From Candidatus Crickella merdequi (GTDB lineage: Bacteria; Bacillota; Clostridia; Peptostreptococcales; Anaerovoracaceae), in the NCBI GenBank assembly GCA_018064645.1, contig JAGHUT010000045.1, forward strand, positions 1 to 64,000: a DNA stretch of 64,000 nt, in the 5' to 3' direction. Positions 26,304 to 34,589 of the stretch are shown here, one piece after another. The translations under genes and the position numbers were made by a program. Every line of letters starts with the position of its first letter. Position 1 is the stretch's first letter. The notes beneath the pieces are model-generated. The model saw only the letters and a list, made by a program, of their open reading frames with translations, was not told the DNA's origin and ran no database searches.

Positions 26304-27704
26304 TTAGATTCTGCTTATAATCTTTTTTCTTATTCTCTTTGTATACATAATAGACACTCCTGTTCCTACTATTTCGGCAATCGGGAATGCCCACCATACC
26401 ATATTAACATTGCCTGTCAGTGACAGCAGATATGCGCAAGGTAGCAGCACGACAAGCTGTCTTGCAATTGAGATGTTCATACTGTAAACGCTCTTGCCGA
26501 GAGCCTGATAAATTGCTCCTCTCATAATGCAGTAGCCTGCGAATGGGAAGTTGATAGCGATTACTCTAAGAGCAACTCTTCCTATGCTTATCATTTCAGG
26601 CGATGCACTGAAGATTGAAATCAGCTGATCCGGGAACGCCCAGAAAATAAGTGTTCCTACCGACATAATCGCAATTGCGTACTTTGCGCTTATGCTCATT
26701 ACCTCTTCAAGTCTTTCTCTCTTGCGCGCGCCGTAATTGTATGCCGCAATTGGTACTACTCCGCTGTTCAGACCGAAGATCGGCATGAAGATGAAGCTCT
26801 GCAGCTTGAAGTATGCACCGAAGGTTGCAACGGCTGTTGAAGAGAAGCTGAAAAGAATCTTGTTAAGAGCAAAATTCATTACCGAGCCTACGGACTGCAT
26901 TATTATTGAAGGGATTCCGATTCTGTATATCTCCTTAATCATGTGCAGATCCGGCTTAAGAGATGCAAGACGAAGTCTGATCTCTTTGTTCTTCTTTATA
27001 TTAAAGAAGATAGCCATTGCAGCTCCAACAACCTGGCCGAAGATCGTGGCGCAGGCAGCTCCTTTGATTCCCATTGCCGGGAAGCCCAGCAGTCCGAAGA
27101 TGAGGATTGGATCCATAATCATATTGATTACTGCGCCAACTCCCTGACAGAAGAATACATACTTGGTCTTTCCTGTTCCCTGCAGCATTCTCTCGAAGGT
27201 AATCTGTATCATTACTCCGATTGAAAGCCAGCATACATAACTGAGATAAGTTGTTCCGTACTCGATGATCCTTGGATTGTCTGTCTGCATTCTCATGAAA
27301 GGTCCTGCAAGGAAACCTACCCCGAAGAAAATCGCATAATTTACAAAAGCAAGAAGAAGTCCATTGTGAGCTACTTTATTTACCTTTTCATACATTCCTG
27401 CACCGAGGAATCTCGACAGAAGTGCGCTCATACCTATTGATGTTCCGATTGCAAAAGCAATGATAAGCATCTGAACCGGGAAAGCTGCGGTAACAGCTGT
27501 GAGTGCGTCCTCGTTAATCTTCGCTACGAAAAAACTATCTACAATATTGTATAAAGCCTGAACAAGATTGGAAACCATCAGAGGAATTGACAATGTAATC
27601 AGAAGCTTCTTTACAGGCTCGTAACCCATTCTGTTGTCGTCTTCCTTCTCGACCTCCATTATTTCTTCGACTTTATCATTATTCTTTATTTCTTTTTCTG
27701 ACAT
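26304..27704 (-). CDS. MATE-family efflux transporter
   Basis: 466 residues with twelve hydrophobic segments in two related halves. LLITLSIPLMVSNLVQALYNIVDSFFVA and the matching second-half segment GIPSIIMQSVGSVMNF are typical of MATE proteins of the DinF/NorM superfamily, which export drugs or metabolites using Na+ or H+. The N-terminal 28 residues are highly charged and cytoplasmic. GGAAGCAGG precedes the start. Substrate unknown. Confidence 0.92.
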   Translation of the reverse strand: MSEKEIKNNDKVEEIMEVEKEDDNRMGYEPVKKLLITLSIPLMVSNLVQALYNIVDSFFVAKINEDALTAVTAAFPVQMLIIAFAIGTSIGMSALLSRFLGAGMYEKVNKVAHNGLLLAFVNYAIFFGVGFLAGPFMRMQTDNPRIIEYGTTYLSYVCWLSIGVMIQITFERMLQGTGKTKYVFFCQGVGAVINMIMDPILIFGLLGFPAMGIKGAACATIFGQVVGAAMAIFFNIKKNKEIRLRLASLKPDLHMIKEIYRIGIPSIIMQSVGSVMNFALNKILFSFSSTAVATFGAYFKLQSFIFMPIFGLNSGVVPIAAYNYGARKRERLEEVMSISAKYAIAIMSVGTLIFWAFPDQLISIFSASPEMISIGRVALRVIAINFPFAGYCIMRGAIYQALGKSVYSMNISIARQLVVLLPCAYLLSLTGNVNMVWWAFPIAEIVGTGVSIMYTKRIRKKIISRI

Positions 27705-27778
27705 TCTATAATCCTGCTTCCTTTCTTTCGCGGCAATCTATTCCGCGATCTGCGTAGTCGTTCATTTTTTGCCGTAAA

Positions 27779-27784
27779 ATTATA
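27779..27784 (-). promoter_or_regulatory. Extended -10 promoter of the MATE gene
   Basis: TGATATAAT on the minus strand is a consensus extended -10 (TGnTATAAT), about 75 bases before the start codon. The -35 region (TGGTCA at 17 bases) is weak. Confidence 0.65.
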
Positions 27785-27907
27785 TCATTTTTGAGGTGTA
27801 TTGACCACATAGTTAAAAGTCTCACAGCTTATGGGCGCTACTATACAAGCGCAACTTATCACCATAAAAAGTAACACTAATATTTGTGTTCATACAACCA
27901 AATTCGT

Positions 27908-27936
27908 TTGACATTGCTCTACCGAATTTGTATTAT
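27908..27936 (+). promoter_or_regulatory. Sigma-A promoter of the alanine/sodium symporter gene
   Basis: Perfect TTGACA (27908-27913), 17 bases, TATTAT (27931-27936). Together with the MATE promoter on the other strand this accounts for the 317-base divergent gap; between them, 27790-27900, I see nothing to name. Confidence 0.85.
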
Positions 27937-27950
27937 TAGCACATATTCAC

Positions 27951-27973
27951 TGAGAATTCAATGGAAATTCTCA
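27951..27973. promoter_or_regulatory. Inverted repeat in the symporter leader
   Basis: TGAGAATT and AATTCTCA, perfect 8-base arms around CAATGGA, about 8 bases after the predicted transcript start. Possible operator or 5' stabilising hairpin. Confidence 0.5.
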
Positions 27974-28021
27974 CAAAACATATGGCATTAATTACATAAA
28001 CTAGGAAGGAGAATTTTAAAA

Positions 28022-29464
28022 ATGGATGGCTTTACAGCGTGGTTAGACAAAGTTGACGGAATGGTCTGGGGCGTTCCTATGATGATACTTCTCATGGGTC
28101 TTGGACTTCTTCTCTCAATCAGAATGGGTTTCTTCCAGTTCAGAAAACTGGGTAAGGCTCTTAAGTACATGGTTCACAATGAGGAAGGTGCTGCAGGAGA
28201 GGTTTCAAGTTTCGGAGCTCTCGCTACTGCTCTTGCCGCTACAGTAGGTACTGGTAACATCGTAGGAGTTGCCACAGCTATTATGGCAGGTGGACCTGGA
28301 GCACTATTCTGGATGCTGATCGCCGCCTGCCTCGGAATGGCAACAAAATATGCCGAGGGTCTCCTCGCTATTAAGTATAGAGTTCTTGATGAGAACAATC
28401 ACGCACTTGGCGGACCATTCTACTACATCGAGAATGGTATGGGAGCTAACTGGAAGTGGCTTGCTAAGATGTTCGCTTTCTTCGGCGCTTGCGCAGGAGC
28501 AATGGGTATCGGAACAATCACACAGGTTAACTCAATCACATCAGCTTGCAACTCACTCTTCGATGCAGAGGCTGCTCACATCGCTTTCTCAATCGGAAGC
28601 AACTCATACACTTGGGCTACTGTAATTTCTGCTGTTGTTGTTACAGCTTGCGCTGCACTTGTAATCATCGGCGGAATCAAGAGAATTGCTAATGTTGCAT
28701 CAAAGATCGTTCCTGCAATGATGGTAATCTATGTAGTAGTTACTGTTGCACTGCTTCTCTTCAACATCACAAAGCTTCCACATGCTATCGTAGTAATCGT
28801 TGAGAGCGCATTTGGTGTAAGAGCCGCTGCAGGTGGAGCTCTTGGAGCAATGATGATCGCAATGCAGAAGGGTGTTGCTAGAGGTATCTTCTCAAACGAG
28901 GCTGGTCTTGGATCAGCTCCAATCGCTGCAGCTGCTGCTCAGACAAATGAGCCAGTAAGACAGGGACTCGTTACAATGACAGGTACATTCCTTGACACAA
29001 TCGTTATCTGTACAATGACAGGACTTTCAATCGTTCTTACAGGAGCTAACGAGCAGGGTCTCGAGGGCGTTAACGTAACAATGTACGCATTCGGTTCAGG
29101 TCTCCCTTGGGGAATGATGGCTGGTAAGATCGTTCTTACTGTATGCCTCTCACTCTTCGCATTCACAACTATCCTTGGATGGGACTACTATGCAGAGAGA
29201 TGTCTTGAGTACTTCACTAACAGAAACCAGACAGCAGTTAAGGTATACAGATGGATCTACATCGGTGCTGTACTTATCGGACCTTTCCTGACACTGTCAT
29301 TCGTATGGACACTTGCAGACATCTTCAACGGTCTGATGGCATTCCCTAACCTTATCGCTCTGCTGGCACTCAACGGCGTTGTTGTTAAGGAGACAAAGGA
29401 TTACTTCAGAAGACTTGCTGCAGGCGAGGTTAACGAGGGTAACCTTTCATTCAAGAAGAAATAG
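28022..29464 (+). CDS. Sodium:alanine/glycine symporter (AGCS family)
   Basis: 480 residues with about eleven membrane segments. GLGLLLSIRMGFFQFRKLGKALKYM and ATALAATVGTGNIVGVATAI are the N-terminal signature of AGCS proteins, and GVARGIFSNEAGLGSAPIAAA is the central substrate and sodium site. Takes up Ala or Gly (or D-Ala) with Na+. The second half uses a narrow set of favoured codons (for example ATC, TCA, ACA), suggesting high expression. Strong ribosome binding site AAGGAGAA. Monocistronic, with its own promoter and terminator. Confidence 0.95.
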   Translation: MDGFTAWLDKVDGMVWGVPMMILLMGLGLLLSIRMGFFQFRKLGKALKYMVHNEEGAAGEVSSFGALATALAATVGTGNIVGVATAIMAGGPGALFWMLIAACLGMATKYAEGLLAIKYRVLDENNHALGGPFYYIENGMGANWKWLAKMFAFFGACAGAMGIGTITQVNSITSACNSLFDAEAAHIAFSIGSNSYTWATVISAVVVTACAALVIIGGIKRIANVASKIVPAMMVIYVVVTVALLLFNITKLPHAIVVIVESAFGVRAAAGGALGAMMIAMQKGVARGIFSNEAGLGSAPIAAAAAQTNEPVRQGLVTMTGTFLDTIVICTMTGLSIVLTGANEQGLEGVNVTMYAFGSGLPWGMMAGKIVLTVCLSLFAFTTILGWDYYAERCLEYFTNRNQTAVKVYRWIYIGAVLIGPFLTLSFVWTLADIFNGLMAFPNLIALLALNGVVVKETKDYFRRLAAGEVNEGNLSFKKK

Positions 29465-29506
29465 AATAAGCTTAAAGGTCTTTACCGACTTAAGTCTATA
29501 AAAGGG

Positions 29507-29537
29507 AAAAACCTCAGTGGGTTACCACTGAGGTTTT
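29507..29537. terminator. Bidirectional terminator between the symporter and the DUF218 gene
   Basis: AAAAACCTCAGTGG and CCACTGAGGTTTTT, perfect 14-base arms around GTTA. It serves the symporter on the plus strand and the DUF218 gene on the minus strand. Confidence 0.92.
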
Positions 29538-29560
29538 TCTTATATATTCATGCTTTGCAG

Positions 29561-30223
29561 TTATTCCCAGCTCGTTCTTCCGTCGCCGGTTATTGGAATC
29601 TTCTCTCCGAGGAAGGTCGGCTTGACCCTGAATAAAGCCTGAACGAAATCCTTCTCTCTGGCAAGGAATTCTCTTATCACCAGTGCTTCAGTGTCTGCAC
29701 TCTGAACAGGTGCTGCCGAGTAGCCCTGACACCTCATTCCAAGGGTGTTGCCTATGAAAAGCGCCCTATACTCATGGAACTCCTGAGTTACCACAATTGC
29801 ACGCTCAACACAGAATACCTCCTCCGCCCTTATCATTGACTCATAGGTTGAGAAGCCTGCATAGTCAAGGAAGATGTCATCTGCTGGAACACCTGCCTGA
29901 AGTGCATAATTCTTCATCGACCTCACTTCATTGTAGGTTACCTGCCCGTTATCACCGGACAAAAGCAGCTTATCGCCATACCCGCTCCAGTAAAGATTTA
30001 TGGCTGTATCCAGCCTTTCCCTTAGGTAAGGGCCTGGAGTTCCGTCGAAGTTAAGGCCGGCGCCAAGGACCAGAATACAGTCCGCGTGATCAAGCTTTGC
30101 CGGATCCGTCTTCAGATTGAACCGCCCGACCCCAAGGACTGCAAGCTGCACAATGAGAATGAGCCCTATCACAAGAAGGACAAGTTTAATTAAATTTTTA
30201 ATCAGCTTAAATATCGCTTTCAT
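29561..30223 (-). CDS. SanA/YdcF-family membrane protein (DUF218)
   Basis: 220 residues. One N-terminal membrane segment (about 10-32), then the DUF218 fold: DCILVLGAGLNFDGTPGPYLRERLDTAINLY, LLLSGDNG and the E-x-S region GFSTYESMIRAEEVF are its conserved parts. The SanA branch affects envelope permeability and vancomycin sensitivity in enteric bacteria; the chemistry is not established. Probably anchored with the domain outside the membrane. Confidence 0.88.
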   Translation of the reverse strand: MKAIFKLIKNLIKLVLLVIGLILIVQLAVLGVGRFNLKTDPAKLDHADCILVLGAGLNFDGTPGPYLRERLDTAINLYWSGYGDKLLLSGDNGQVTYNEVRSMKNYALQAGVPADDIFLDYAGFSTYESMIRAEEVFCVERAIVVTQEFHEYRALFIGNTLGMRCQGYSAAPVQSADTEALVIREFLAREKDFVQALFRVKPTFLGEKIPITGDGRTSWE

Positions 30224-30329
30224 CTTTGCCTTTCATCTGCTCTATAACGAGCCGACCTACATTGTACTACATCAAAGTGAAAATGCTATGATTTTTTTGC
30301 TAAAAACAGTTTAATGCATCCTTGCGAAA

Positions 30330-30354
30330 GAAAAATCCCGAGCGAAGCCCGGGA
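30330..30354 (-). terminator. Terminator after the DUF1508 gene
   Basis: On the minus strand TCCCGGGC TTCG CTCGGGA with one mismatch-wobble, followed by TTTTTC. UUCG is a stable tetraloop. Confidence 0.88.
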
Positions 30355-30388
30355 CTGATTCTTAATAATTTTTGCAGAAACTCCGCAA

Positions 30389-30757
30389 TTACTCTTCTAC
30401 GATATCTGCATCCACTGCATTCTTCTTAACTGACTCGATGCCATTGCTGCATGCAGCCATTGTTGTGTATCCCTCTGATGTAGCGATTACCTGGCCATTT
30501 CCTGCCTTAAGACGGAATCTGAACTCGCCCTTCTTGTCCTTGTAAACCTCAAACTTTGGGCACTTCTCTGCAGCATAACCCTCTTTAGTCTGATCCTCAA
30601 CAGGAGCGATAGGAGCATTCTTCATTACGCTTGCGATTCCGTTCTTGCACGCATCCATTGAACTGTAAATCTCTGAAGTAGCAATTACCTGACCATTTCC
30701 TGCCTTAAGATTGAACATTGGGCCTGTCTTAGCCTGCTTAATTACAAATTTTCCCAT
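30389..30757 (-). CDS. YegP/DUF1508 tandem-repeat protein
   Basis: 122 residues made of two copies of the DUF1508 (UPF0339) unit. Each has the core LKAGNGQVIATSE followed by a CxNGIxSVxKNA helix; copies span about 1-50 and 66-118. The family is small and cytoplasmic, and its role is unknown. GAGAGGGTTCGACC precedes the start. A candidate TATTAT -10 lies about 50 bases upstream. Confidence 0.92.
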   Translation of the reverse strand: MGKFVIKQAKTGPMFNLKAGNGQVIATSEIYSSMDACKNGIASVMKNAPIAPVEDQTKEGYAAEKCPKFEVYKDKKGEFRFRLKAGNGQVIATSEGYTTMAACSNGIESVKKNAVDADIVEE

Positions 30758-30862
30758 GGTCGAACCCTCTCTTTCGTACTATAAAACCAATAGAAACTTA
30801 TGTAACAATAATACTTTAATCCGTTGCTTATGCGCAAGAACTAATGGCTTTTGTGTAGACTG

Positions 30863-31387
30863 TTATTCTTCTCTGTCAAGATTCTTCCAGCCAAATCTAA
30901 TAATTGAGATGATGATTGAAGCTTCTGTTACCACTTCATCAAGAATGCCTGCCCAGGAACCGACTATAATATCGTATATTATCCATAGTGGCGAATTAAC
31001 AAACATACCAGCAGCTCTGACCTTCTGAGCGTTGTGTGTATAGCCTCCGATTGTGGAACCTATATTGGCCGCAACAGGAAGTATTGAAACCCATCCCGAC
31101 CAGGTCACTGCAAGAATCACAAGCTGAAGGCTGCAGATGATCCAGCACATAGCCTTACTGTTGCCGAACTTCCACTCACTTCCCAGGCAGAAGGATCTGA
31201 ATGTATTCAGAATATAGCTGACTCCGCCGGTAATTGCGCCGAGAAGAAGCAGATGTATAACATAGAACAGATACGACAAAAGCTGAACCCTGAACAGGTT
31301 CTTATTGCTTTTACACTGGAACGAAACAAAGAACAGCATCGTCCCAACGAACCCTATTATCTGTATCAGCAAATAATTCAGTGTCAT
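30863..31387 (-). CDS. YgjV-family membrane protein
   Basis: 174 residues with about six hydrophobic segments. LIQIIGFVGTMLFFVSFQCKSNKNLFRVQLLSYLFY is the start typical of YgjV/Imp-YgjV proteins, two helices around a polar CKSNK turn. Function unknown. The ATG at 31385-31387 follows GGAAGACGTA and gives the expected N-terminus; the ORF track begins four codons earlier. Confidence 0.82.
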   Translation of the reverse strand: MTLNYLLIQIIGFVGTMLFFVSFQCKSNKNLFRVQLLSYLFYVIHLLLLGAITGGVSYILNTFRSFCLGSEWKFGNSKAMCWIICSLQLVILAVTWSGWVSILPVAANIGSTIGGYTHNAQKVRAAGMFVNSPLWIIYDIIVGSWAGILDEVVTEASIIISIIRFGWKNLDREE

Positions 31388-31448
31388 TACGTCTTCCACT
31401 TCTCAATATCTTCGTCAGTAAATATCCGTGTGCAGATATTATACCAAA

Positions 31449-31472
31449 GAAAAAACCACCTCTAAAGAGGTG
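31449..31472 (-). terminator. Terminator after the 36-residue peptide gene
   Basis: On the minus strand CACCTCT and AGAGGTG pair around TT and run into GTTTTTTC. It lies about 48 bases after the peptide stop codon, separating it from the YgjV gene. Confidence 0.85.
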
Positions 31473-31519
31473 ATTCATTCCGATAAAAATGCGTAAATAG
31501 TAACTTGAAAGTGTATTGA

Positions 31520-31630
31520 TTATTTGTCGAGGCCTATTACACAACCATATGCAACTGCTCCGAAGCAATATACTCCGATTGAGCCAAGACCTACTACTGC
31601 TAATGTTGATACTGCCACTGCTAATGTCAT
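31520..31630 (-). CDS. Small hydrophobic peptide, 36 residues, divergent from a LysR gene
   Basis: Too short for the ORF track. It begins MTLAVAVSTLAVVGLGSIG and ends CVIGLDK, so nearly all of it is one membrane-length hydrophobic segment with two Cys and one Lys. A strong ribosome binding site (AGGAGG, 8 bases before ATG), a promoter and a terminator frame it, so it looks like a real single-gene unit. It is divergent from lysR (31806), separated by 175 bases with a candidate LysR site, so it is a likely target of that regulator. I do not recognise the family. Possible roles: small membrane regulator or toxin-like peptide; neither is shown. Confidence 0.7.
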   Translation of the reverse strand: MTLAVAVSTLAVVGLGSIGVYCFGAVAYGCVIGLDK

Positions 31631-31683
31631 GGTGATACCTCCTGTATATATGAATCAAATTGTTTTCTTATTTCGGTATCTAG

Positions 31684-31712
31684 ATAGTAACAGCATTTTT
31701 TACAAAAGTAAA
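31684..31712 (-). promoter_or_regulatory. Promoter of the 36-residue peptide gene
   Basis: TTTACT (31707-31712), 17 bases, TACTAT (31684-31689) on the minus strand, about 55 bases before the peptide start. Confidence 0.6.
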
Positions 31713-31732
31713 ACTGGACAATCTAATATTTG

Positions 31733-31751
31733 TGATAGCAAACGCTTATCA
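31733..31751. promoter_or_regulatory. Candidate LysR-type binding site between lysR and the peptide gene
   Basis: TGATA and TATCA flank GCAAACGCT, a dyad that fits the loose T-N11-A LysR box. For the peptide gene it is centred near -65; for lysR it lies close to a TGATATACT extended -10. A shared site for activation and autorepression is the usual arrangement in this family. Confidence 0.5.
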
Positions 31752-31805
31752 TTCATGATATACTACTTCACAACAGAATATACCATCTAGAGAGGAGAAC
31801 ATTAT

Positions 31806-32684
31806 ATGGATCGCAGCAGTGTCGAAGTATTCCTGACCGTTGCTCAGGAGGGAAGTTTCCGTAAAGCAGCAAACAAGCTTGGCTATACGCAGGCAGGCAT
31901 CAGCTATATTATTCACAGCATTGAGGAAGATCTGGGTCTTACTCTCTTTATACGCGAAAGAAGCGGTGTTACACTTTCACCTGAAGGTCGTGCCCTTCTT
32001 CCTCAGATCAAGAAGATTGACAACGATGCGCGTGCCCTCAGACAGAGTGTTAACGATCTCAAAGGTCTTGAACAGGGATCTATCACGGTTCAGGTGTTTG
32101 ACAGCGTTTCAATTCACTGGCTGCCTAGCATCATCAAAGAGTTCAAGAGGGACTTCCCGGGCGTTCAGGTGCTTTTCACCTCCGAGGAGGACAGTGCCAA
32201 GGCTGAAGAACGAGTTATGACAGGTGAGGTTGACTGCAGCTTCTTTATGACAGATGTTTCCAGCGACCTGGATGTTTTCCCTCTTAAGAAAGACAGCCTT
32301 CTTGCCATCGTTGCACCTGACTGCAAGACTATAAAAGGCAACGTATTCCCAGTGGATCAGCTTGGCAAGATTCCATACATCGCGATGAAATACGACAGTA
32401 ACACCGGCATGCGAAATGTTTTCTCACGTAACAACGCTACACCTGATATTGCTTATCACATGGATAACGACCACGCCGCAATCGCCATGGCCTCCAAGGG
32501 TCTTGGCTACTGCATTTTCCCTGAGCTGCTTGTAAGGAACACTCCTTTCGATGTCAGAGTTCTGGAGCTTGATAAGCCGCAGTACAGAACCATCAGCATT
32601 GGAACACGCTCAATGGCTACAGCCTCAAAGGCATGCCTGAAGTTTATCGAGTATACAAGAAGATGGGTAGAAGAAAACGAATAG
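31806..32684 (+). CDS. LysR-type transcriptional regulator
   Basis: 292 residues. The N-terminal helix-turn-helix reads VAQEGSFRKAANKLGYTQAGISYIIHSIEEDLGLTLF. The effector domain (about 90-290) includes VQVFDSVSIHWLPSIIKEF, where LysR proteins often have GS-x(3)-WL-P. Its most probable target is the divergently transcribed 36-residue peptide gene; no metabolic gene is adjacent. GAGAGGAGAACATT precedes the start. Effector unknown. Confidence 0.92.
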   Translation: MDRSSVEVFLTVAQEGSFRKAANKLGYTQAGISYIIHSIEEDLGLTLFIRERSGVTLSPEGRALLPQIKKIDNDARALRQSVNDLKGLEQGSITVQVFDSVSIHWLPSIIKEFKRDFPGVQVLFTSEEDSAKAEERVMTGEVDCSFFMTDVSSDLDVFPLKKDSLLAIVAPDCKTIKGNVFPVDQLGKIPYIAMKYDSNTGMRNVFSRNNATPDIAYHMDNDHAAIAMASKGLGYCIFPELLVRNTPFDVRVLELDKPQYRTISIGTRSMATASKACLKFIEYTRRWVEENE

Positions 32685-32731
32685 TTCGGGCGAGCCCGGA
32701 CTAACTACCAACACAAATTCAGGCAAAACAA

Positions 32732-32767
32732 AGAGCAGCAGCCACCCTGTGACTACTGCTCTATTTT
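32732..32767. terminator. Shared terminator between lysR and the Smr gene
   Basis: AGAGCAG and CTGCTCT flank a 17-base loop; ATTTT follows on the plus strand and TTTGTTTT on the minus strand. It serves both convergent genes. Confidence 0.7.
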
Positions 32768-32774
32768 CATGCTT

Positions 32775-33026
32775 CTAATACTCTCGCAGCACCAGCTCTG
32801 TTATTCCCGGATTACTTCCTCCGATTACTCGCACCACTTTAGGATTCCGGCCTCTGTCTATTTCATCATAAAGAGCTCGCTGTATATTGTTACCGCGATG
32901 ATATCCATGTATCACTCTGATGCGATATGTTCCAGAATCACACTTCGCAATCAGGGCTTCAATTTGTCTAATCGCCTGGTCTACAGTCAGGCCGTGGGCA
33001 TCAAACTCTATAATCGGCTGGGACAT
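32775..33026 (-). CDS. Stand-alone Smr-domain protein
   Basis: 83 residues. FDAHGLTVDQAIRQIEALI (the D-x-H-G-x motif), VIHGYHRGNNIQRALYDEI (the HGxG-type loop, here HGYHRG) and RVIGGSNPGITELVL are the three parts of the small MutS-related domain, a nuclease or nucleic-acid-binding unit. The GTG-type HGKGxG loop is altered to HGYHRGN. It lies 2 bases after the oxidase-family gene, so the pair is co-translated. Confidence 0.85.
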   Translation of the reverse strand: MSQPIIEFDAHGLTVDQAIRQIEALIAKCDSGTYRIRVIHGYHRGNNIQRALYDEIDRGRNPKVVRVIGGSNPGITELVLREY

Positions 33027-33028
33027 AA

Positions 33029-33526
33029 TTATTCCTCAACATACTGTGGTGCTGTGTCAGGCAGTGAGGCTTTGCCTGTAACATGCTCCATCTCAATAAC
33101 AATAATATCCATAGGGAACTTGCCTTCACGTACTGCGCCCATGCAAGGGCGGAAAGGTTTGCCGACAAGAGCATCAGTGTAACGACTGATGTAACTGAAT
33201 TTTGCCTCGTTGTCCTCTACAATCTTTGCCTTGCCGTAAACAATAACGCTTCTGTAATAATTTGTTACACCTTCTACGCTCAGTTCATCGTAATCTACGA
33301 TTGTGAGGCAAACACGCGGATCAGCCTTGATACAATCAATCTTCTGACCTTCCGTCGCACTGTGGATAATGATGTTGCCATCAAGAATCGCATATGTCAT
33401 TGGAACGCCATACGGATAGCCGCTTGAATCATTCAGCGAAAGTATGCAGCGATGATTGCGCGCAAGGATTTCATTACACTCATCTGCAGTAAGCGCAGCA
33501 CTTGATCTTCTCATCTCTCTAAACAT
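33029..33526 (-). CDS. Pyridoxamine 5'-phosphate oxidase-family flavoprotein (NimA-like)
   Basis: 165 residues with the split-barrel flavin-binding fold. It begins REMRRSSAALTADECNEILARNHRCILSL, and YPYGVPMTYAILDGNIIIHSA is the strand pair at the flavin site. Members of this branch include nitroimidazole reductases and haem- or F420-related proteins, so exact activity is open. GAGATG upstream. First gene of a two-gene unit with the Smr protein. Confidence 0.85.
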   Translation of the reverse strand: MFREMRRSSAALTADECNEILARNHRCILSLNDSSGYPYGVPMTYAILDGNIIIHSATEGQKIDCIKADPRVCLTIVDYDELSVEGVTNYYRSVIVYGKAKIVEDNEAKFSYISRYTDALVGKPFRPCMGAVREGKFPMDIIVIEMEHVTGKASLPDTAPQYVEE

Positions 33527-33588
33527 CTCTATACCTAATCCCTTTCTTTTTGTGAGATATTACACACATTATATTAGCTTTTGCTGCT

Positions 33589-33749
33589 TTATTCCATACC
33601 GCCCTTACGGGCCTCCGGCTCTTTAGTCAGCGCACCAGTTGGGCATGCATTCACGCATGAAGCCGTACCACACTGCCTGCAATGCCCACATGCATCGGCA
33701 TATCGCAGAAACCTTTGATTTCTTCAACAACAATCCTCAAATCATACAA
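33589..33749 (-). pseudogene. Remnant: TIGR04076-like start joined out of frame to a [4Fe-4S] ferredoxin-like end
   Basis: From a TTG at 33747-33749, behind AGGAGG, the minus strand encodes LYDLRIVVEEIKGFCDMPM, which resembles the start of the small TIGR04076 family. A stop follows soon in that frame. A different frame then reads ACGHCRQCGTASCVNACPTG and ends RKGGME, a clear four-Cys iron-sulfur motif, with the stop at 33589-33591. The switch of frame suggests a deletion or frameshift. Both family names are by eye, and the two parts may never have been one protein. The gap 33527-33859 holds nothing else apart from the ybaK terminator. Confidence 0.5.
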
Positions 33750-33811
33750 ATTCTTTTTCCTCCTATGCGAATGCTGCTTATATTCGACTACTCCTGTACG
33801 CTTTTTAAAAC

Positions 33812-33836
33812 AAAAACTCCGGACCTGCGTCCGGAG
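33812..33836 (-). terminator. Terminator after ybaK
   Basis: On the minus strand CTCCGGAC GCAG GTCCGGAG, perfect 8-base stem, followed by TTTTTGTTTT. Confidence 0.92.
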
Positions 33837-33859
33837 CTTATTCTATCTACACTATGAGG

Positions 33860-34327
33860 CTACTTGATAAGTGGCATCAGCTCGTAAGGCAGCACCTTTG
33901 CGAACTCATCAAGTGTCAGCTCAACCAGGTATCCACCACCGCCGCCGTTGATGATAACAGCAGGCATGTCGCCGGCACACTGATCAAAAATAACTCTGTA
34001 CTGATTCTTCATTCCAAGTGGAGATGTTCCGCCGTGAACATATCCTGTCAGCTTCTTAAGCTCAATCGGCTTAATCATCTCAAGAGCATGCTCTCCGAGA
34101 GCCTTTGCTGTAGCCTTCTGTGAAAGCTTAGCAAGTGCAGGTACAACGAACACATAAATGCTCTGTGTTGTATCGCCCTTCATTACCAGTGTCTTAAAAA
34201 GTCTTGCCGCCTTCTCAGCGCCAATTGCCTTTGAATAGTCCTCTCCGCTGATTGCGCCAGGCGCCTCAAGGCACTCGTAGCTTGCATTAACAGCATCCAG
34301 AGCTTCTGTTGCAGGTGATGTAAACAT
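33860..34327 (-). CDS. ybaK: Cys-tRNA(Pro)/Cys-tRNA(Cys) deacylase
   Basis: 155 residues. Editing enzyme that hydrolyses Cys mischarged on tRNA-Pro. FKTLVMKGD contains the conserved catalytic Lys (second-strand Lys of YbaK), and LKKLTGYVHGGTSPLGMK is the GG-T-SPxG signature. VIINGGGGGYLVELTLDEF closes the fold. It follows a 50-residue membrane protein by 13 bases. Confidence 0.93.
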   Translation of the reverse strand: MFTSPATEALDAVNASYECLEAPGAISGEDYSKAIGAEKAARLFKTLVMKGDTTQSIYVFVVPALAKLSQKATAKALGEHALEMIKPIELKKLTGYVHGGTSPLGMKNQYRVIFDQCAGDMPAVIINGGGGGYLVELTLDEFAKVLPYELMPLIK

Positions 34328-34340
34328 AATCTAGTCCTCC

Positions 34341-34493
34341 TTAGTCTTCATCGATATAGTCATCAGCATACCACAGTTCTATCAGCTCTTCCTTGTTCTC
34401 CTCCCATCCAGCAGCAGGATTCCTTCCGGCAGGAGGTCTTACAAGCCAGCGCAGCAATAAAAATACAGCTATAACTAATAGTATGCCCTTCAT
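34341..34493 (-). CDS. Small membrane protein, 50 residues
   Basis: Starts MKGILLVIAVFLLLRWLV, a single membrane segment, then a Pro- and Gly-rich turn and an acidic tail ending YADDYIDED. The ATG at 34491-34493 follows GGAGGAG, far better than the longer ORF in the track. Thirteen bases before ybaK on the same strand, so probably co-transcribed. I do not recognise the family and can propose no function. Confidence 0.65.
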   Translation of the reverse strand: MKGILLVIAVFLLLRWLVRPPAGRNPAAGWEENKEELIELWYADDYIDED

Positions 34494-34589
34494 TAGTCTC
34501 CTCCAGCAGAACACCTCAGCAGCCAACGCTGCTATCGCCCGTTCCGCACCATTATTAGTTTACTCCTGTAACATCAGCGACACAAGGGA

